From: Ferribacterium limneticum
Lineage (GTDB): Bacteria; Pseudomonadota; Gammaproteobacteria; Burkholderiales; Rhodocyclaceae
NCBI RefSeq assembly: GCF_020510585.1
Contig: NZ_CP075190.1
Location: forward strand, 3,594,001-3,658,000
DNA: 64,000 nucleotides
Direction of reading: 5' to 3'
Shown: positions 17,939 to 29,130 of the stretch, piece by piece
Numbering within the stretch: the first letter of the stretch is position 1
How the letters are laid out: every line of letters begins with the position of its first letter
Program-made: the position numbers and the translations under genes
The notes under the pieces: generated by a model
The model's database searches: none
Seen by the model: the letters and a program-made list of their open reading frames with translations, nothing else
What the model was told of the DNA's origin: nothing

Positions 17939-19138
17939 ATGCTCGCCGCCGACGCCCTCGAGCTCGCCGTCCGCGCCATCACGGCCCAGCGCCTGCGCAG
18001 CTTCCTGACCCTGCTCGGCATCGCCGTCGGCATCGCGGCAGTTATTTTGCTCACCTCCATCGGCGAGGGCATCCACCGTTTCGTCCTCGGCGAATTCACC
18101 CAGTTCGGCACCAACGTCATCGCCGTCGCCCCTGGAAAAACCAAAACCGGCGGTTCGCCGTCCGGCCTGCCATCGAGCGCCCGGCCGCTGTCGCTCGACG
18201 ACGCCAAGTCCCTCGAACGCCTGCCGCACATCGTCGCCGTCACACCCAACGTACGCGGCAATGCCGAAGTCGAAGGCAATGGCCGGACGCGGCGGACGCT
18301 GATCTACGGCGTCAATTCCAAATTACCGCTTATTTACCGGTCGACCGTGCAAAGCGGCCAGTTCCTGCCGGCCGACGATGAGGGCAGCGCCCGCGCCTTC
18401 GTCGTCCTCGGTTCCAAGCTCAAAACCGAGTTGTTCGGCAGCGAAAACCCGCTCGGCCAGCGTCTGCGCGTCGGTGGCCTGCATTTCCGGATCATCGGCG
18501 TGCTGGCGCCGAAGGGGCAATTCCTCGGCATCGACCTCGACGACACGGCTTTTGTGCCGACAGCCCGCGCCCAGGAACTGTTCAACCGCGAAGGCGTCGA
18601 TGAAATCAACATCGCCGCCGAAGAAGGCATCCCGTCGGCGCTCGTCGCCAGCCGCGTCAAGACGCATCTGATCGACCGCCACGGCCGCGAGGATTTCACC
18701 ATCGTGACGCAGGAAGAGATGCTCAAGACGCTGTCCAACATCCTCAACGTGCTGACCATGGCCGTCGGCGCGCTGGGTGGCATCTCTCTGCTGGTCGGCG
18801 GCGTCGGCATCGTCACCATCATGACCATCGCCGTCACCGAGCGGACCGGTGAAATCGGCCTGCTCGTCGCCCTCGGCGCGCCGCGGCGGACCATCCTCGC
18901 CCTCTTTCTCGGCGAAGCCGTCGCCCTTTCAGCGCTCGGCGGGCTATTCGGGCTGATCCTCGGCTTCGGCCTCGCCCAGCTCATCCACTTCGCGCTGCCC
19001 GCCTTGCCGGTCCACACGCCACTCAGTTTCGTCTTGTTGGCCGAAGGCATCGCCATCGCCATCGGCCTCGCCGCCGGCGTCCTACCGGCCCGCAATGCGG
19101 CGCGGCTTGATCCGGTCGAAGCCCTCCGGACGGAGTGA
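17939..19138 (+). CDS. MacB/FtsX-family ABC permease B
   Basis: A 399-residue paralogue of the preceding permease with the same plan: TM1 (FLTLLGIAVGIAAVILLTSIG), a periplasmic core and three C-terminal TMs with RTGEIGLLVALGAPRRTI and the closing ARNAARLDPVEALR motif. The shared core phrase (GIAVGIAAVILL versus SIGVAAVVILT) indicates tandem duplication and divergence. It ends the exporter operon. Substrate unknown; relatives export peptides, antibiotics or lipids. Confidence 0.92.
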   Translation: MLAADALELAVRAITAQRLRSFLTLLGIAVGIAAVILLTSIGEGIHRFVLGEFTQFGTNVIAVAPGKTKTGGSPSGLPSSARPLSLDDAKSLERLPHIVAVTPNVRGNAEVEGNGRTRRTLIYGVNSKLPLIYRSTVQSGQFLPADDEGSARAFVVLGSKLKTELFGSENPLGQRLRVGGLHFRIIGVLAPKGQFLGIDLDDTAFVPTARAQELFNREGVDEINIAAEEGIPSALVASRVKTHLIDRHGREDFTIVTQEEMLKTLSNILNVLTMAVGALGGISLLVGGVGIVTIMTIAVTERTGEIGLLVALGAPRRTILALFLGEAVALSALGGLFGLILGFGLAQLIHFALPALPVHTPLSFVLLAEGIAIAIGLAAGVLPARNAARLDPVEALRTE

Positions 19139-19153
19139 GCACCGCGTCACAAC

Positions 19154-19169
19154 CATACGCTAACGTATG
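19154..19169. promoter_or_regulatory. Perfect inverted repeat upstream of phaJ
   Basis: CATACG-CTAA-CGTATG, a 6-bp perfect inverted repeat with 4-bp spacer, 48 bp upstream of the phaJ start codon. The position and symmetry fit a TetR- or GntR-type operator; the regulator is not encoded in the window. Confidence 0.5.
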
Positions 19170-19216
19170 CTAGAGTTCGTGTTCTAAATTCAACAAACCC
19201 AACCAGGAGCCCAGCC

Positions 19217-19654
19217 ATGGCGTATCACATCGACCAACTCCAACCCGGCATGTCCGCCAGTATTGCCAAGACCGTCACCGAAGCCGACATCATCCTGTTC
19301 GCCGGCATTTCCACTGATGTCAATCCGGCCCACCTCGACGAGGAATACGCCAAGACCACCATGTTCGGCGGCCGCATCGCCCACGGCATGCTGTCGGCCG
19401 GCTTCATCTCCGCCGTGCTGGCCAACCACCTGCCCGGCGCCGGCACCATTTACCTGTCGCAAACGCTCAAGTTCAAGGCCCCGGTTCGCCCGGGCGACAC
19501 CGTGCGCGCCACCGTCACCGTCAAGGAAGTCAATGTCGCCAAGAACCGTGTGGTCCTGGACACCGTGTGCACGGTCGCCGGCAAGGTCGTCATCGAAGGC
19601 GAATGCCAGATGATGCCGCCCGTCCGTGCTGCCGCACCGACCGGTACCGCCTGA
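19217..19654 (+). CDS. phaJ: MaoC-family (R)-specific enoyl-CoA hydratase
   Basis: A 145-residue hot-dog fold hydratase. The catalytic D-x-x-x-x-H segment appears as DVNPAHLDEEYA (near residue 36), with GGRIAHGML following. PhaJ converts enoyl-CoA from beta-oxidation into (R)-3-hydroxyacyl-CoA, the monomer for polyhydroxyalkanoate. It has its own Shine-Dalgarno (CAGGAGC) and a strong downstream terminator, so it is monocistronic. An inverted repeat 48 bp upstream may be its operator. Other MaoC roles cannot be excluded. Confidence 0.85.
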   Translation: MAYHIDQLQPGMSASIAKTVTEADIILFAGISTDVNPAHLDEEYAKTTMFGGRIAHGMLSAGFISAVLANHLPGAGTIYLSQTLKFKAPVRPGDTVRATVTVKEVNVAKNRVVLDTVCTVAGKVVIEGECQMMPPVRAAAPTGTA

Positions 19655-19672
19655 TTTTCAGTCAGCACCAAG

Positions 19673-19715
19673 AAAAACGCCGGCCCGGTTAAAAACCGGC
19701 CGGCGTTTTTGTTTT
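19673..19715 (+). terminator. Intrinsic terminator after phaJ
   Basis: Arms 19673-19690 and 19694-19709 pair over about 16 bp with a single bulged C, loop TTAAAAA-like, followed by GTTTTC. A good rho-independent terminator. Confidence 0.85.
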
Positions 19716-19737
19716 CTTGCCTTCCAGTCGACTTCTT

Positions 19738-19772
19738 ACGGTCAACCGGAAAAAACAGCCAAAATCAAAAAG
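19738..19772 (+). repeat. Dispersed USS-like element, copy 5
   Basis: Core ACGGTCAAC at 19738-19746, A6 tract at 19750-19755, AAAA at 19761-19764. It overlaps the stop codon of rluF (19765-19767) on the opposite strand. Confidence 0.85.
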
Positions 19773-20964
19773 CCTCGTCAGCCCTCAGGAACCGCCACTG
19801 GCCGACTTCCAGCTCACCGAGCTTGACCCGGCCAATGCGCACCCGCTTCAGCCCGATCACCCGCAAGCCGACCAGCTCGCACATCCGGCGAATCTGGCGC
19901 TTCTTGCCTTCCTTCAGGATGAAGTGCAGCTGATCCTCGTTGAGTTGCTTGACCCGCGCCGGCTTGAGCGCCTGACCGTCGAGCTCCAGACCGTGGTTGA
20001 GCAGGTCCAGCCCGCCCTTGATCATCTCGCCAGCCACCCGCACCAGATATTCCTTTTCGACCTGGCTATCGTCGCCGATCAGCTTCTTGGCGACGCGACC
20101 ATCCTGCGTCAGCACCAGCAAGCCGGTCGAATCGATGTCGAGACGCCCGGACGGCGCCAGACTGCGCAACATCCACGGCTTGAACTCGGGGTCGCCCGAC
20201 TGCTTGACCTGATTTTCCAGCGTGATCAAAGTGATCGCCGGCGTAAAGCCCGGCTCCGGCTGGCCGGAAACATAACCGACCGGCTTGTTGAGCAGCACCG
20301 TGACCTGCTTGGCTTGGTCGAACTTGGCCTCTTTCGAGATCGCCACTTCAGCGTTCGGATCGATGCGCGAACCGAGTTCGCTGACCCGCTCGCCGTCGAC
20401 AAAGACCCAGCCGCGCTCGATCCACAGATCAGCCTCGCGCCGCGAACACATGCCGCGCTCCGACATCACCTTGGACAGACGCACGCCTTCCGGCGGCGGA
20501 CCATCGCGGACGACCGGCGGGCGAACGACCGGCGCCGGCTTGGCAGCCCGCTCCGGACGATCAGCCTTGACGCTCCACTCAGCAGGTGCGGCCGGCTCAA
20601 CCGGCGCCGCCTTGGGTGCCGATGGCTTGCGCAGCGAAGAACCACCGCGCAGCGGCTTCTTGTTGATCGCCCGCGGCGAAGGCGTCGCCGAGCGACGAAC
20701 GCCCAGCGTCCCTTCCGGCAAGGCCGGCGCTTCTTCGCTTACCTCTAGCGGCGCCTCAACGCGCTCAGCCCGCACCGGAGCAGCCTCGAACGATTTCGTT
20801 TTTGGCCGTTTTTCCGGGTTGACCGTGGCATCGCGCCTAAACTCCTCTTTCGGCTCAGCTCCAGCCGCCGGGGCATCCGGCTTGCGCCATTTTGCCCACG
20901 GGTCGTCAGCAGCGGCGTCGTCCGACGGCCGCTTCGGACGGGAATCCCTGTCGGAACCGCTCAT
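19765..20964 (-). CDS. rluF: 23S rRNA pseudouridine synthase, RluF-type with long N-terminal extension
   Basis: A 399-residue enzyme. The S4 RNA-binding domain ([22 protein letters not shown]) starts near residue 155 and the catalytic loop [14 protein letters not shown] carries the essential Asp. The KEYLV and [15 protein letters not shown] blocks are closest to RluF (U2604) among RsuA-family members, but RluB cannot be excluded. The first 155 residues are a low-complexity, Ala/Pro/Lys-rich extension absent from E. coli RluF. It contains an in-frame sense copy of the dispersed element ([16 protein letters not shown]). The start overlaps the FKBP gene stop. Confidence 0.85.
   Translation of the reverse strand: MSGSDRDSRPKRPSDDAAADDPWAKWRKPDAPAAGAEPKEEFRRDATVNPEKRPKTKSFEAAPVRAERVEAPLEVSEEAPALPEGTLGVRRSATPSPRAINKKPLRGGSSLRKPSAPKAAPVEPAAPAEWSVKADRPERAAKPAPVVRPPVVRDGPPPEGVRLSKVMSERGMCSRREADLWIERGWVFVDGERVSELGSRIDPNAEVAISKEAKFDQAKQVTVLLNKPVGYVSGQPEPGFTPAITLITLENQVKQSGDPEFKPWMLRSLAPSGRLDIDSTGLLVLTQDGRVAKKLIGDDSQVEKEYLVRVAGEMIKGGLDLLNHGLELDGQALKPARVKQLNEDQLHFILKEGKKRQIRRMCELVGLRVIGLKRVRIGRVKLGELEVGQWRFLRADEAF
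20792..20826 (-). repeat. Dispersed USS-like element, copy 6
   Basis: Core on the minus strand at 20818-20826 with A5 and CCAAAAACG tracts. It lies inside the disordered N-terminal extension of rluF, sense direction. Confidence 0.85.
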
Positions 20965-21305
20965 CGCAGACCGAGGAGTTCAACCTCGAAAACCAGCGTT
21001 GCATTCGGCGGGATAACGCCGCCAGCGCCGCGTGCGCCGTAGCCGAGTTCCGGCGGAATGGTCAGCTTGCGCGTGCCGCCGATCTTCATGCCCTGAACGC
21101 CCTCGTCCCAGCCGCCGATAACCTGACGCATGCCGAGCGAAAATTCGAACGGGTCGTTGCGATCCTTGCTCGAATCGAACTTGCTGCCATTGGTCAGCCA
21201 GCCGGTGTAATGCACGATGACCTGCTGGCCGGCCTTGGCCTCGGCGCCTTCGCCGACAACGGTATCTTCATAGACCAGCCCGGAGGCGGTGGTGATTTCA
21301 GCCAT
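20961..21305 (-). CDS. FKBP-type peptidyl-prolyl cis-trans isomerase
   Basis: A 114-residue single-domain FKBP without signal peptide, so cytoplasmic. Motifs include [39 protein letters not shown] and [28 protein letters not shown]. It catalyses prolyl isomerisation. ATG 21305 is chosen because AAGGAG lies 6 bases upstream and the product begins at [10 protein letters not shown]; an upstream extension of the frame is not credible. Its stop overlaps the rluF ATG (ATGA). Confidence 0.93.
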   Translation of the reverse strand: MAEITTASGLVYEDTVVGEGAEAKAGQQVIVHYTGWLTNGSKFDSSKDRNDPFEFSLGMRQVIGGWDEGVQGMKIGGTRKLTIPPELGYGARGAGGVIPPNATLVFEVELLGLR

Positions 21306-21358
21306 GGGAACTCCTTTTTTCAAAGACGGGCAGTTTACCACACCCCCTCGACAAGGCT

Positions 21359-21386
21359 TTGACTTGTCAGCGAATTTCCGTATAAT
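21359..21386 (+). promoter_or_regulatory. Sigma-70 promoter of rplU-rpmA
   Basis: TTGACT at 21359-21364 and TATAAT at 21381-21386, spacer 16 bp. It lies 49 bp upstream of the L21 start, as expected for a strong ribosomal-protein promoter, and overlaps the 5' side of the divergent FKBP gene. Confidence 0.8.
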
Positions 21387-21434
21387 GCGCGGTTCTTTGT
21401 AGCACCCTTTAGATTTATTTTCGGAGTCCAACCC

Positions 21435-21746
21435 ATGTATGCGGTCATAAAAACCGGCGGTAAGCAGTATCGCGTTACCAATGGTCTAAAACTTAAAGTA
21501 GAACAGATACCGGCAGACGTTGGCGCAGAAGTTACTCTCGACCAGGTCCTCATGGCAGGCGAAGGCGAGTCGGTAAAGATCGGCGCTCCCTTCCTTGCTG
21601 GCGCCACCGTCAAAGCAACCGTGATTTCCCACGGCCGCCACGACAAGGTCAAGATCTTCAAGATGCGTCGTCGTAAGCACTACCAAAAGCATCAAGGCCA
21701 TCGTCAGAACTACACCGAATTGCGCATCGACGCGATTGCGGCTTAA
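21435..21746 (+). CDS. rplU: 50S ribosomal protein L21
   Basis: A 103-residue large-subunit protein with the L21 pattern [14 protein letters not shown], a central [12 protein letters not shown] and the basic C-terminus [23 protein letters not shown] that contacts 23S rRNA. Standard length and composition. Preceded by a GGAG site and the promoter at 21359. Co-transcribed with L27 17 bases downstream. Confidence 0.97.
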   Translation: MYAVIKTGGKQYRVTNGLKLKVEQIPADVGAEVTLDQVLMAGEGESVKIGAPFLAGATVKATVISHGRHDKVKIFKMRRRKHYQKHQGHRQNYTELRIDAIAA

Positions 21747-21763
21747 GTTCAAGGAGCTAATAA

Positions 21764-22027
21764 ATGGCACACAAGAAAGCAGGCGGTAGTTCACGTAACG
21801 GCCGCGACTCACAAGCCCAACGACTGGGCGTCAAGCGCTACGGCGGTCAATTCATCCTGGCTGGCAACATCATCGTTCGCCAGCGCGGTACCGAATTCCA
21901 CCCGGGCGACAACGTCGGCTGCGGCAAGGATCACACCCTGTTCGCACTCAAGGACGGCGTGGTTCAGTTCTCCATCAAGGGCTTGAAAAAGCGCCGCGTG
22001 GTGACCATCGTTCCGGCTGCCGAATAA
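21764..22027 (+). CDS. rpmA: 50S ribosomal protein L27
   Basis: An 87-residue protein with the L27 N-terminus [16 protein letters not shown], whose tail reaches the peptidyl transferase centre, and the [23 protein letters not shown] core. Preceded by AAGGAGC and followed by a terminator, so the L21-L27 unit closes before obg. Confidence 0.98.
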   Translation: MAHKKAGGSSRNGRDSQAQRLGVKRYGGQFILAGNIIVRQRGTEFHPGDNVGCGKDHTLFALKDGVVQFSIKGLKKRRVVTIVPAAE

Positions 22028-22044
22028 ATCGGCCAAGCGGAAGC

Positions 22045-22075
22045 AAAAGCCCCGTCCGCTGGATGGGGCTTTTTA
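22045..22075 (+). terminator. Intrinsic terminator after rpmA
   Basis: AAAAGCCCC-GTCC arm (22045-22057) pairs with GGATGGGGCTTTT (22061-22073), with a GCT loop and a T-tract. It ends the ribosomal-protein transcript. Confidence 0.85.
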
Positions 22076-22119
22076 GTTTATGCCACCAGATTTTCTGGCG
22101 GCGATATTCCCGGATGTAG

Positions 22120-24329
<2,210 letters not shown>

Positions 24330-24353
24330 CGGGGAAACATCCATCAAAAGCAA

Positions 24354-24378
24354 AACGGGCGCCAAGGCGCCCGTTTTT
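24354..24378. terminator. Bidirectional terminator between proB and ompW
   Basis: AACGGGCGCC-AA-GGCGCCCGTT, a 10-bp perfect stem followed by TTT on the plus strand and preceded by A-runs, so it can serve both convergent genes. Confidence 0.85.
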
Positions 24379-24395
24379 CATTGCGACACGCTTGC

Positions 24396-25001
24396 TTAGA
24401 AGCGATAGGAAACGCCAACACCAGCAGTAATCGGGCTCAGATCAAGCGTACCGATCTTCGCACCGCTCAGGGTCACATCGGTTTCCATCTGGATGTACTT
24501 CACATCGACGTTCAGGCCCCAATTCTTGTTGAACATGTAGTCGAAACCAACCTGGCCGGCCAGGCCAACGCTGGAGCGGTCAACCGATGCGGCACCATTC
24601 AGGATATTGTCGCGACTGAAGAACAGTGTGTAGTTCACGCCAAGGCCAACATAGGGCTTGAAGGCACCAAGGTCGGTAAAGTGATACTGAACGAGCAGGG
24701 AAGGCGGCAGGGCCTTGATCTTGCCGATATTGGCACCCGCCATGGTGATATCGACGGTCTGCGGATAGGTCAGGACCAATTCGGCAGCAATGTTCTTGGT
24801 AAAGAAATAGCTCAGATCAATTTCCGGAATCCAGCGGCTCTCGGCTTCAATCGGGCCGGGCAAGCCGTCTTTCTGGCCATTTTCGAACTGCACATCGACG
24901 GCGCGCACGCGGACCATGAACGAACCATCCTGAGCCTGAGCAACAGAGGAAGAAAGCGCGCCAGCGGCAATCAGCGCAGCAACCAGAATCTTGTTAGCCA
25001 T
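24396..25001 (-). CDS. OmpW-family outer-membrane protein
   Basis: A 201-residue small beta-barrel with signal peptide MANKILVAALIAAGALSSSVAQA and the OmpW pattern: GFxVRxRA-like start (GSFMVRVRAVDV), LPPSLLVQYHF, PYVGLGVNYTLFF and the C-terminal GVGVSYRF. OmpW forms a narrow hydrophobic channel. An FNR-type palindrome 61-75 bases upstream suggests oxygen-dependent control, as for ompW in enterics. Confidence 0.9.
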   Translation of the reverse strand: MANKILVAALIAAGALSSSVAQAQDGSFMVRVRAVDVQFENGQKDGLPGPIEAESRWIPEIDLSYFFTKNIAAELVLTYPQTVDITMAGANIGKIKALPPSLLVQYHFTDLGAFKPYVGLGVNYTLFFSRDNILNGAASVDRSSVGLAGQVGFDYMFNKNWGLNVDVKYIQMETDVTLSGAKIGTLDLSPITAGVGVSYRF

Positions 25002-25061
25002 AGATCACTCCCTATCATCGTTATGAAAAAAGGGATGCTATTACCATTCGGACTAGGCATT

Positions 25062-25075
25062 TTGACCTAGGTCAA
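25062..25075. promoter_or_regulatory. FNR/Anr-type palindromic box upstream of ompW
   Basis: TTGAC-CTAG-GTCAA is a perfect 14-bp palindrome matching the TTGAT-N4-ATCAA FNR/CRP-family form. Downstream on the minus strand a TAATAG -10-like hexamer (25038-25043) places the box near -40, a class II activator position, ahead of ompW. Confidence 0.65.
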
Positions 25076-25261
25076 TAACCTTATTACTTACATGGATTTT
25101 AAAGGGCATTCACTATTTTTCTGCACCATCGCCAATCAGCGATAACTTTTAAAAGCAACCCAACCATGAAAAATGGGAGTCGAAGCTCACCGCACGAAAG
25201 GACGGCGCATGGCCACTCGCACAGGTTCAGCGATTGCAGAAGCTGATCGAGAAAATCTGAA

Positions 25262-25290
25262 GCAAAAAAACGGGAGCCAAAGCTCCCGTT
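25262..25290 (-). terminator. Intrinsic terminator after the 25.3-26.4 kb porin gene
   Basis: AACGGGAGC..GCTCCCGTT stem (25269-25290) followed on the minus strand by a seven-T run. It lies 25 bases downstream of the porin stop. Confidence 0.85.
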
Positions 25291-25315
25291 TCTGTTCCAA
25301 CTGGAATTAACCAGA

Positions 25316-26389
25316 TTAGAAGGAGTGACGCAGGCCTGTAGCGTAAATGTTGGTATCGGCACCTTGAGCACCAACATCGCTCTGAACACGCTTGGCAACC
25401 ATACCGGCATAAGCAGTCGTACGCTTGGACAGGGCGTAGGTTGCAGCCAGAGTGCCAACCTTAACATTGTCGGCACCGGCGGTAGAACCAACGTTCAGAG
25501 CGGCGTATTCGGCGATAACACCGACCTTGGCACCAACCGGAACGGTGACAGAAACAGCCCACTTCTTGTCCTTGCCGCCAGCAACAGCAGCAGCTTCACT
25601 CTTCTGCTGCTGATAGAGAGCTTGCAGCTTGACGACCGAGAAGTCGTAACCGGCACGAAGACCCCATTCCTTAACATCGTCGTTAGCCAGGTTGGTTTGC
25701 GAAGCAACAACCTTGGTGTAGATCGCGCCAGCGGTGATCGGGCCATTGGCGTAGCTGACAGACAGCAGGTTCGCAGTATTGTCGGTGTTGCCGCCGATGC
25801 TGGTGGTGGCCGAAGCGGCTTGGCTGGTGGCAGCCTGTTCGGTCAGACGAGCGTGGTTGTAGGCAACGGTCACGCCACCGAAGGACGGCGAGATGTAAGC
25901 GACAGCGTTATTGGCGCGGGAAGCAGAGGTGATCAGCGTACCGCCACCAGCGTTGTAAGCGGCGCCGATACCGGTAGAGCCACCCAGTGCAGTAGCAGCA
26001 ACCGAGAAGTCCAGACCCGTGGTCTGCAGACGACCAGCAACAGCCGTACCGAAGCCGCCGGTCAGGCCAACGAACTGCTGACGACCATTAGTGCTGGTGG
26101 AGGTAACCAGACCACCAATGCCAGCGTTATCGTCAACGTTCAGACCGTATTCCAGAACAAACAGAGCCTTTAGGCCGTTGCCCAGATCTTCAACACCCTT
26201 GAAACCGATACGGGAGGTGGAGAGAACACCGGAATTGACGTTGAACTGAGTTTGCTTACCAGCAGCACCCAGATGGGTTGTACCCAGAACGGCCATATCA
26301 GCAATACCGTAGATGGTGACGTTGGTTTGAGCGAAAGCAGCAGTAGAAGCCAGGCCAGCGATAGCCAGAGCGATCAGTTTCTTTTGCAT
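25316..26389 (-). CDS. General porin (Gram-negative porin family)
   Basis: A 357-residue trimeric-porin type protein. Signal peptide MQKKLIALAIAGLASTAAFA is followed by the betaproteobacterial start TNVTIYGIADMAV, FKGVEDLGNGLKALFVLEYGLN, and a terminal aromatic strand ending HSF. Codon bias and a clear AAGGAG (8 bases upstream) suggest high expression. It is transcribed alone, with its own terminator. Confidence 0.93.
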   Translation of the reverse strand: MQKKLIALAIAGLASTAAFAQTNVTIYGIADMAVLGTTHLGAAGKQTQFNVNSGVLSTSRIGFKGVEDLGNGLKALFVLEYGLNVDDNAGIGGLVTSTSTNGRQQFVGLTGGFGTAVAGRLQTTGLDFSVAATALGGSTGIGAAYNAGGGTLITSASRANNAVAYISPSFGGVTVAYNHARLTEQAATSQAASATTSIGGNTDNTANLLSVSYANGPITAGAIYTKVVASQTNLANDDVKEWGLRAGYDFSVVKLQALYQQQKSEAAAVAGGKDKKWAVSVTVPVGAKVGVIAEYAALNVGSTAGADNVKVGTLAATYALSKRTTAYAGMVAKRVQSDVGAQGADTNIYATGLRHSF

Positions 26390-26562
26390 CAGAAAATCTC
26401 CTTAGTGGTTAGTTTTTAATCCAGCAGTAAAACCGAATTAAGCTTTACCTCTCGGATCGAGAAGTTGGCATCGATTGTCGCAAAGAGCGAAACGCCCTAG
26501 CAACCGGTGATTGGCATGTTGGGAGGCTTCTCTAAAGTTATGTTGTTTTGACGCAACACAAA

Positions 26563-27351
26563 TCAGGCAAACAGCCTTGCCAACTCGGAACCCGGCTCCG
26601 GCGCCCGCATGAAGGCTTCGCCGACGAGGAAGGCCTGAACCTTGTTTTTGCGCATCAGTGCTACGTCTTCGGGGGACAGGATGCCGCTTTCGGTGACGAC
26701 GATCTTGTCGGCAGGGATGCGCGACAGCAGGCCGAGGGTGGTGGCTAGCGTGACGTCGAAGGTACGCAGGTTGCGATTGTTGATACCGAGCAGCGGGGTC
26801 TGGAGTTGCAGGGCGGCATCGAGCTCTTCGCCGTTGTGCACTTCGACCAGCACGGCCATGCCGTAGGCGTGGGCCTGCGCTTCGAGCGCTTGCATTTCCG
26901 CAAGCGTCAGCGCGGCGGCGATGAGCAGGATGGCGTCGGCGCCCATGGCGCGGGCTTCGGCGACCTGATAGGCGTCGACCATGAAGTCCTTGCGCAGCAC
27001 GGGCAGCGCGCAGGAGGCGCGGGCAGCTTGCAGGTATTCCGGGCAGCCTTGGAAGTATTGGCGGTCGGTCAGCACCGACAGGCAGGCGGCGCCGTGCTGT
27101 TCGTAGCTGCGGGCGATGTCGGCCGGGTGGAAGTCGGGACGGATGACGCCTTTCGACGGGCTGGCCTTTTTGATTTCGGCGATTATTCCCGGTTGACCGT
27201 GGGAAATCTTGTTGCGGATAGCACCGACGAAATCGCGCGGTGCGGGCTGGGCAGCGGCCTCTTCCTCAACGACGGCGAGCGGTTTGACGGCCAGCGCGGC
27301 GGCGATCTCTTCGCGCTTGGTGGCGATGATCTTGTTGAGGATGTCGCTCAT
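26563..27351 (-). CDS. trpC: Indole-3-glycerol phosphate synthase
   Basis: A 262-residue TIM-barrel enzyme of tryptophan synthesis that closes CdRP to indole glycerol phosphate. The signature [11 protein letters not shown] is at about residues 60-70 and [12 protein letters not shown] and VTESGI follow. Not fused to TrpF. ATG overlaps the trpD stop. A dispersed element sits exactly before and over the AEIKKASPS codons, reading [15 protein letters not shown], so a conserved motif has been fitted to or kept with the element. Confidence 0.96.
   Translation of the reverse strand: MSDILNKIIATKREEIAAALAVKPLAVVEEEAAAQPAPRDFVGAIRNKISHGQPGIIAEIKKASPSKGVIRPDFHPADIARSYEQHGAACLSVLTDRQYFQGCPEYLQAARASCALPVLRKDFMVDAYQVAEARAMGADAILLIAAALTLAEMQALEAQAHAYGMAVLVEVHNGEELDAALQLQTPLLGINNRNLRTFDVTLATTLGLLSRIPADKIVVTESGILSPEDVALMRKNKVQAFLVGEAFMRAPEPGSELARLFA
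27166..27200 (-). repeat. Dispersed USS-like element, copy 7
   Basis: Core on the minus strand at 27192-27200, then GGGAATAAT and GAAATCAAAAAG tracts. It lies in trpC upstream of and over the AEIKKASPS codons, in an alternative frame from most sense copies (reads [12 protein letters not shown]). Confidence 0.75.
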
Positions 27352-28370
27352 GCGAGTTTCTTCGTAGCGGCAACGAACTGTTCGAGCTTGGCCCGGGCAG
27401 CGCCCGAGGCGAGCATTTCAAATGCCTGATCGACGCCATCAGCCAGGGTTGCGGCCTGTCCGGCCACGTAGATGCTGGCGCCGGCGTTGAGGGCGACGAT
27501 GTCGCGGGCGGCGCCGGGCTTGTTGTCGAGGGTGGCGAGCAGGACGGCTTTCGACTCCTCGATGTTGGCGACTTGCAGCACTTTCGGGTCATGCACCGGC
27601 AGGTTGAACTGTTCGGGATGGATTTCGTATTCGCTGACGCGGCCGTCTTTCAGTTCACCAACCAGCGTCTGGCCGGAGATGGAGATTTCGTCGAGGCCTT
27701 CGCGACCAAAGACGGTCAGCGCCCGGTTGCTGCCGAGGCGTTGCAGGACGCGGACCTGGATGCCTACGAGATCGGGGTGGAATACGCCCATGACCTGTTG
27801 CGGCGCGTTGGCCGGGTTGGTCAGCGGGCCGAGGATATTGAAGATGGTGCGCACGCCAAGTTCGCGACGGACCGGTGCGGCGTGTTTCATGGCGCTGTGG
27901 TGATTGGGCGCAAACATGAACCCGATGCCGGTTTCGGCGATGCACTGGGCGACTTGCTCGGGTTTCAGGTTGAGATTGACGCCCAGCGCTTCGAGCACGT
28001 CGGCGCTGCCGGAGGAACTGGAAACCGAGCGACCGCCGTGCTTGGCGATTTGCGCACCAGCCGCGGCGGCGACGAACATGGCAGTGGTCGAGATATTGAA
28101 GGTGTGGGCGCCATCGCCACCGGTGCCGCAGGTATCGACCAGGCGGCTGGTGTCGGCAATTTCGACCTTGGTCGACAACTCGCGCATCACCGTGGCGGCG
28201 GCGGCGATTTCGCCGATGGTTTCCTTTTTTACGCGCAGGCCGGTGATGATGGCGGCGATCATGACCGGCGTGACTTCACCGCCCATGATTTGCTGCATCA
28301 GGGAAACCATTTCGTCGTGGAAAATTTCGCGGTGTTCGATGACACGCTGGAGGGCGGCTTGCGGGGTCAT
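27348..28370 (-). CDS. trpD: Anthranilate phosphoribosyltransferase
   Basis: A 340-residue enzyme transferring phosphoribose from PRPP to anthranilate. Motifs include the PRPP site [18 protein letters not shown] (about 83-100), [22 protein letters not shown], and the anthranilate channel [27 protein letters not shown]. Not fused to TrpG. Start overlaps the trpG stop by ATGA. Confidence 0.97.
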   Translation of the reverse strand: MTPQAALQRVIEHREIFHDEMVSLMQQIMGGEVTPVMIAAIITGLRVKKETIGEIAAAATVMRELSTKVEIADTSRLVDTCGTGGDGAHTFNISTTAMFVAAAAGAQIAKHGGRSVSSSSGSADVLEALGVNLNLKPEQVAQCIAETGIGFMFAPNHHSAMKHAAPVRRELGVRTIFNILGPLTNPANAPQQVMGVFHPDLVGIQVRVLQRLGSNRALTVFGREGLDEISISGQTLVGELKDGRVSEYEIHPEQFNLPVHDPKVLQVANIEESKAVLLATLDNKPGAARDIVALNAGASIYVAGQAATLADGVDQAFEMLASGAARAKLEQFVAATKKLA

Positions 28371-28939
28371 TGCTTGAATTCGTCCAAAAAGTTCTTGAGC
28401 AGGTCGTGACCGCGTTCGGTCAGGATGGATTCAGGGTGGAACTGGACACCTTCGACAGCCAGCGTCTTGTGGCGAACTCCCATGATTTCGCCGTCGTCGG
28501 TCCAGGCAGTAATGTCTAGGCAATCGGGCAGCGATTCGCGCTCGATTGCCAGCGAGTGGTAGCGCGTGCAAGTCAGCGGATTGGGCAAGCCTTTGAAGAC
28601 GCCAACATCCTTGTGATGCACGGGCGAGACTTTGCCGTGCATGAGCTGCTTGGCGTGCACGATCTTGCCGCCGAAGGCTTCGCCGATGGACTGGTGGCCG
28701 AGACAGACGCCAAGCAACGGAATCTTGCCGGCAAATTCGCGGATCGCCGCCAGCGAAATACCGGCCTGGGCCGGGGCGCAGGGGCCGGGGGAAATCACCA
28801 GATATTCGGGCTTGAGACGGGCGATTTCTTCGACCGTGATGGCGTCGTTGCGAAATACCTTCACGTCCTGGCCCAGTTCGCCGAAGTACTGGACGATGTT
28901 GTAGGTGAAGCTATCGTAGTTATCCACCATCAGAAGCAT
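28367..28939 (-). CDS. trpG: Anthranilate synthase glutamine amidotransferase subunit
   Basis: A class I glutamine amidotransferase of 190 aa supplying ammonia to TrpE. It has [15 protein letters not shown] with the catalytic Cys near residue 80 and the FHPES triad His. It may also serve PabB. ATG 28939 ([11 protein letters not shown]) is preferred over the TTG four codons earlier. Its partner gene trpE lies about 25 kb away in this window rather than directly upstream. Confidence 0.95.
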   Translation of the reverse strand: MLLMVDNYDSFTYNIVQYFGELGQDVKVFRNDAITVEEIARLKPEYLVISPGPCAPAQAGISLAAIREFAGKIPLLGVCLGHQSIGEAFGGKIVHAKQLMHGKVSPVHHKDVGVFKGLPNPLTCTRYHSLAIERESLPDCLDITAWTDDGEIMGVRHKTLAVEGVQFHPESILTERGHDLLKNFLDEFKQ

Positions 28940-29130
28940 AGTTTCATCCAAGCAATTGATTTAATTAGCCAAACAACCACCAAAAAGTTGCTGTCACGAC
29001 CCAGCGTTTTCCATTGCACGCAGGAGGCGCACGCCCTTTCCTGACGAAGCCTCGCGCCGACCGGATACGGCCTTTGCCATCGGCACGCAAGGGCCGGATA
29101 AGTCAGAAACGATTGCAGCATCGGGGAATT

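Larger units (their letters stand above)
25002..25315. other. Intergenic region between porin and ompW
   Basis: The gap of 314 bases holds the FNR-like palindrome (25062-25075), the porin terminator (25262-25290) and otherwise AT-rich non-coding sequence. No gene is evident. Confidence 0.6.
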
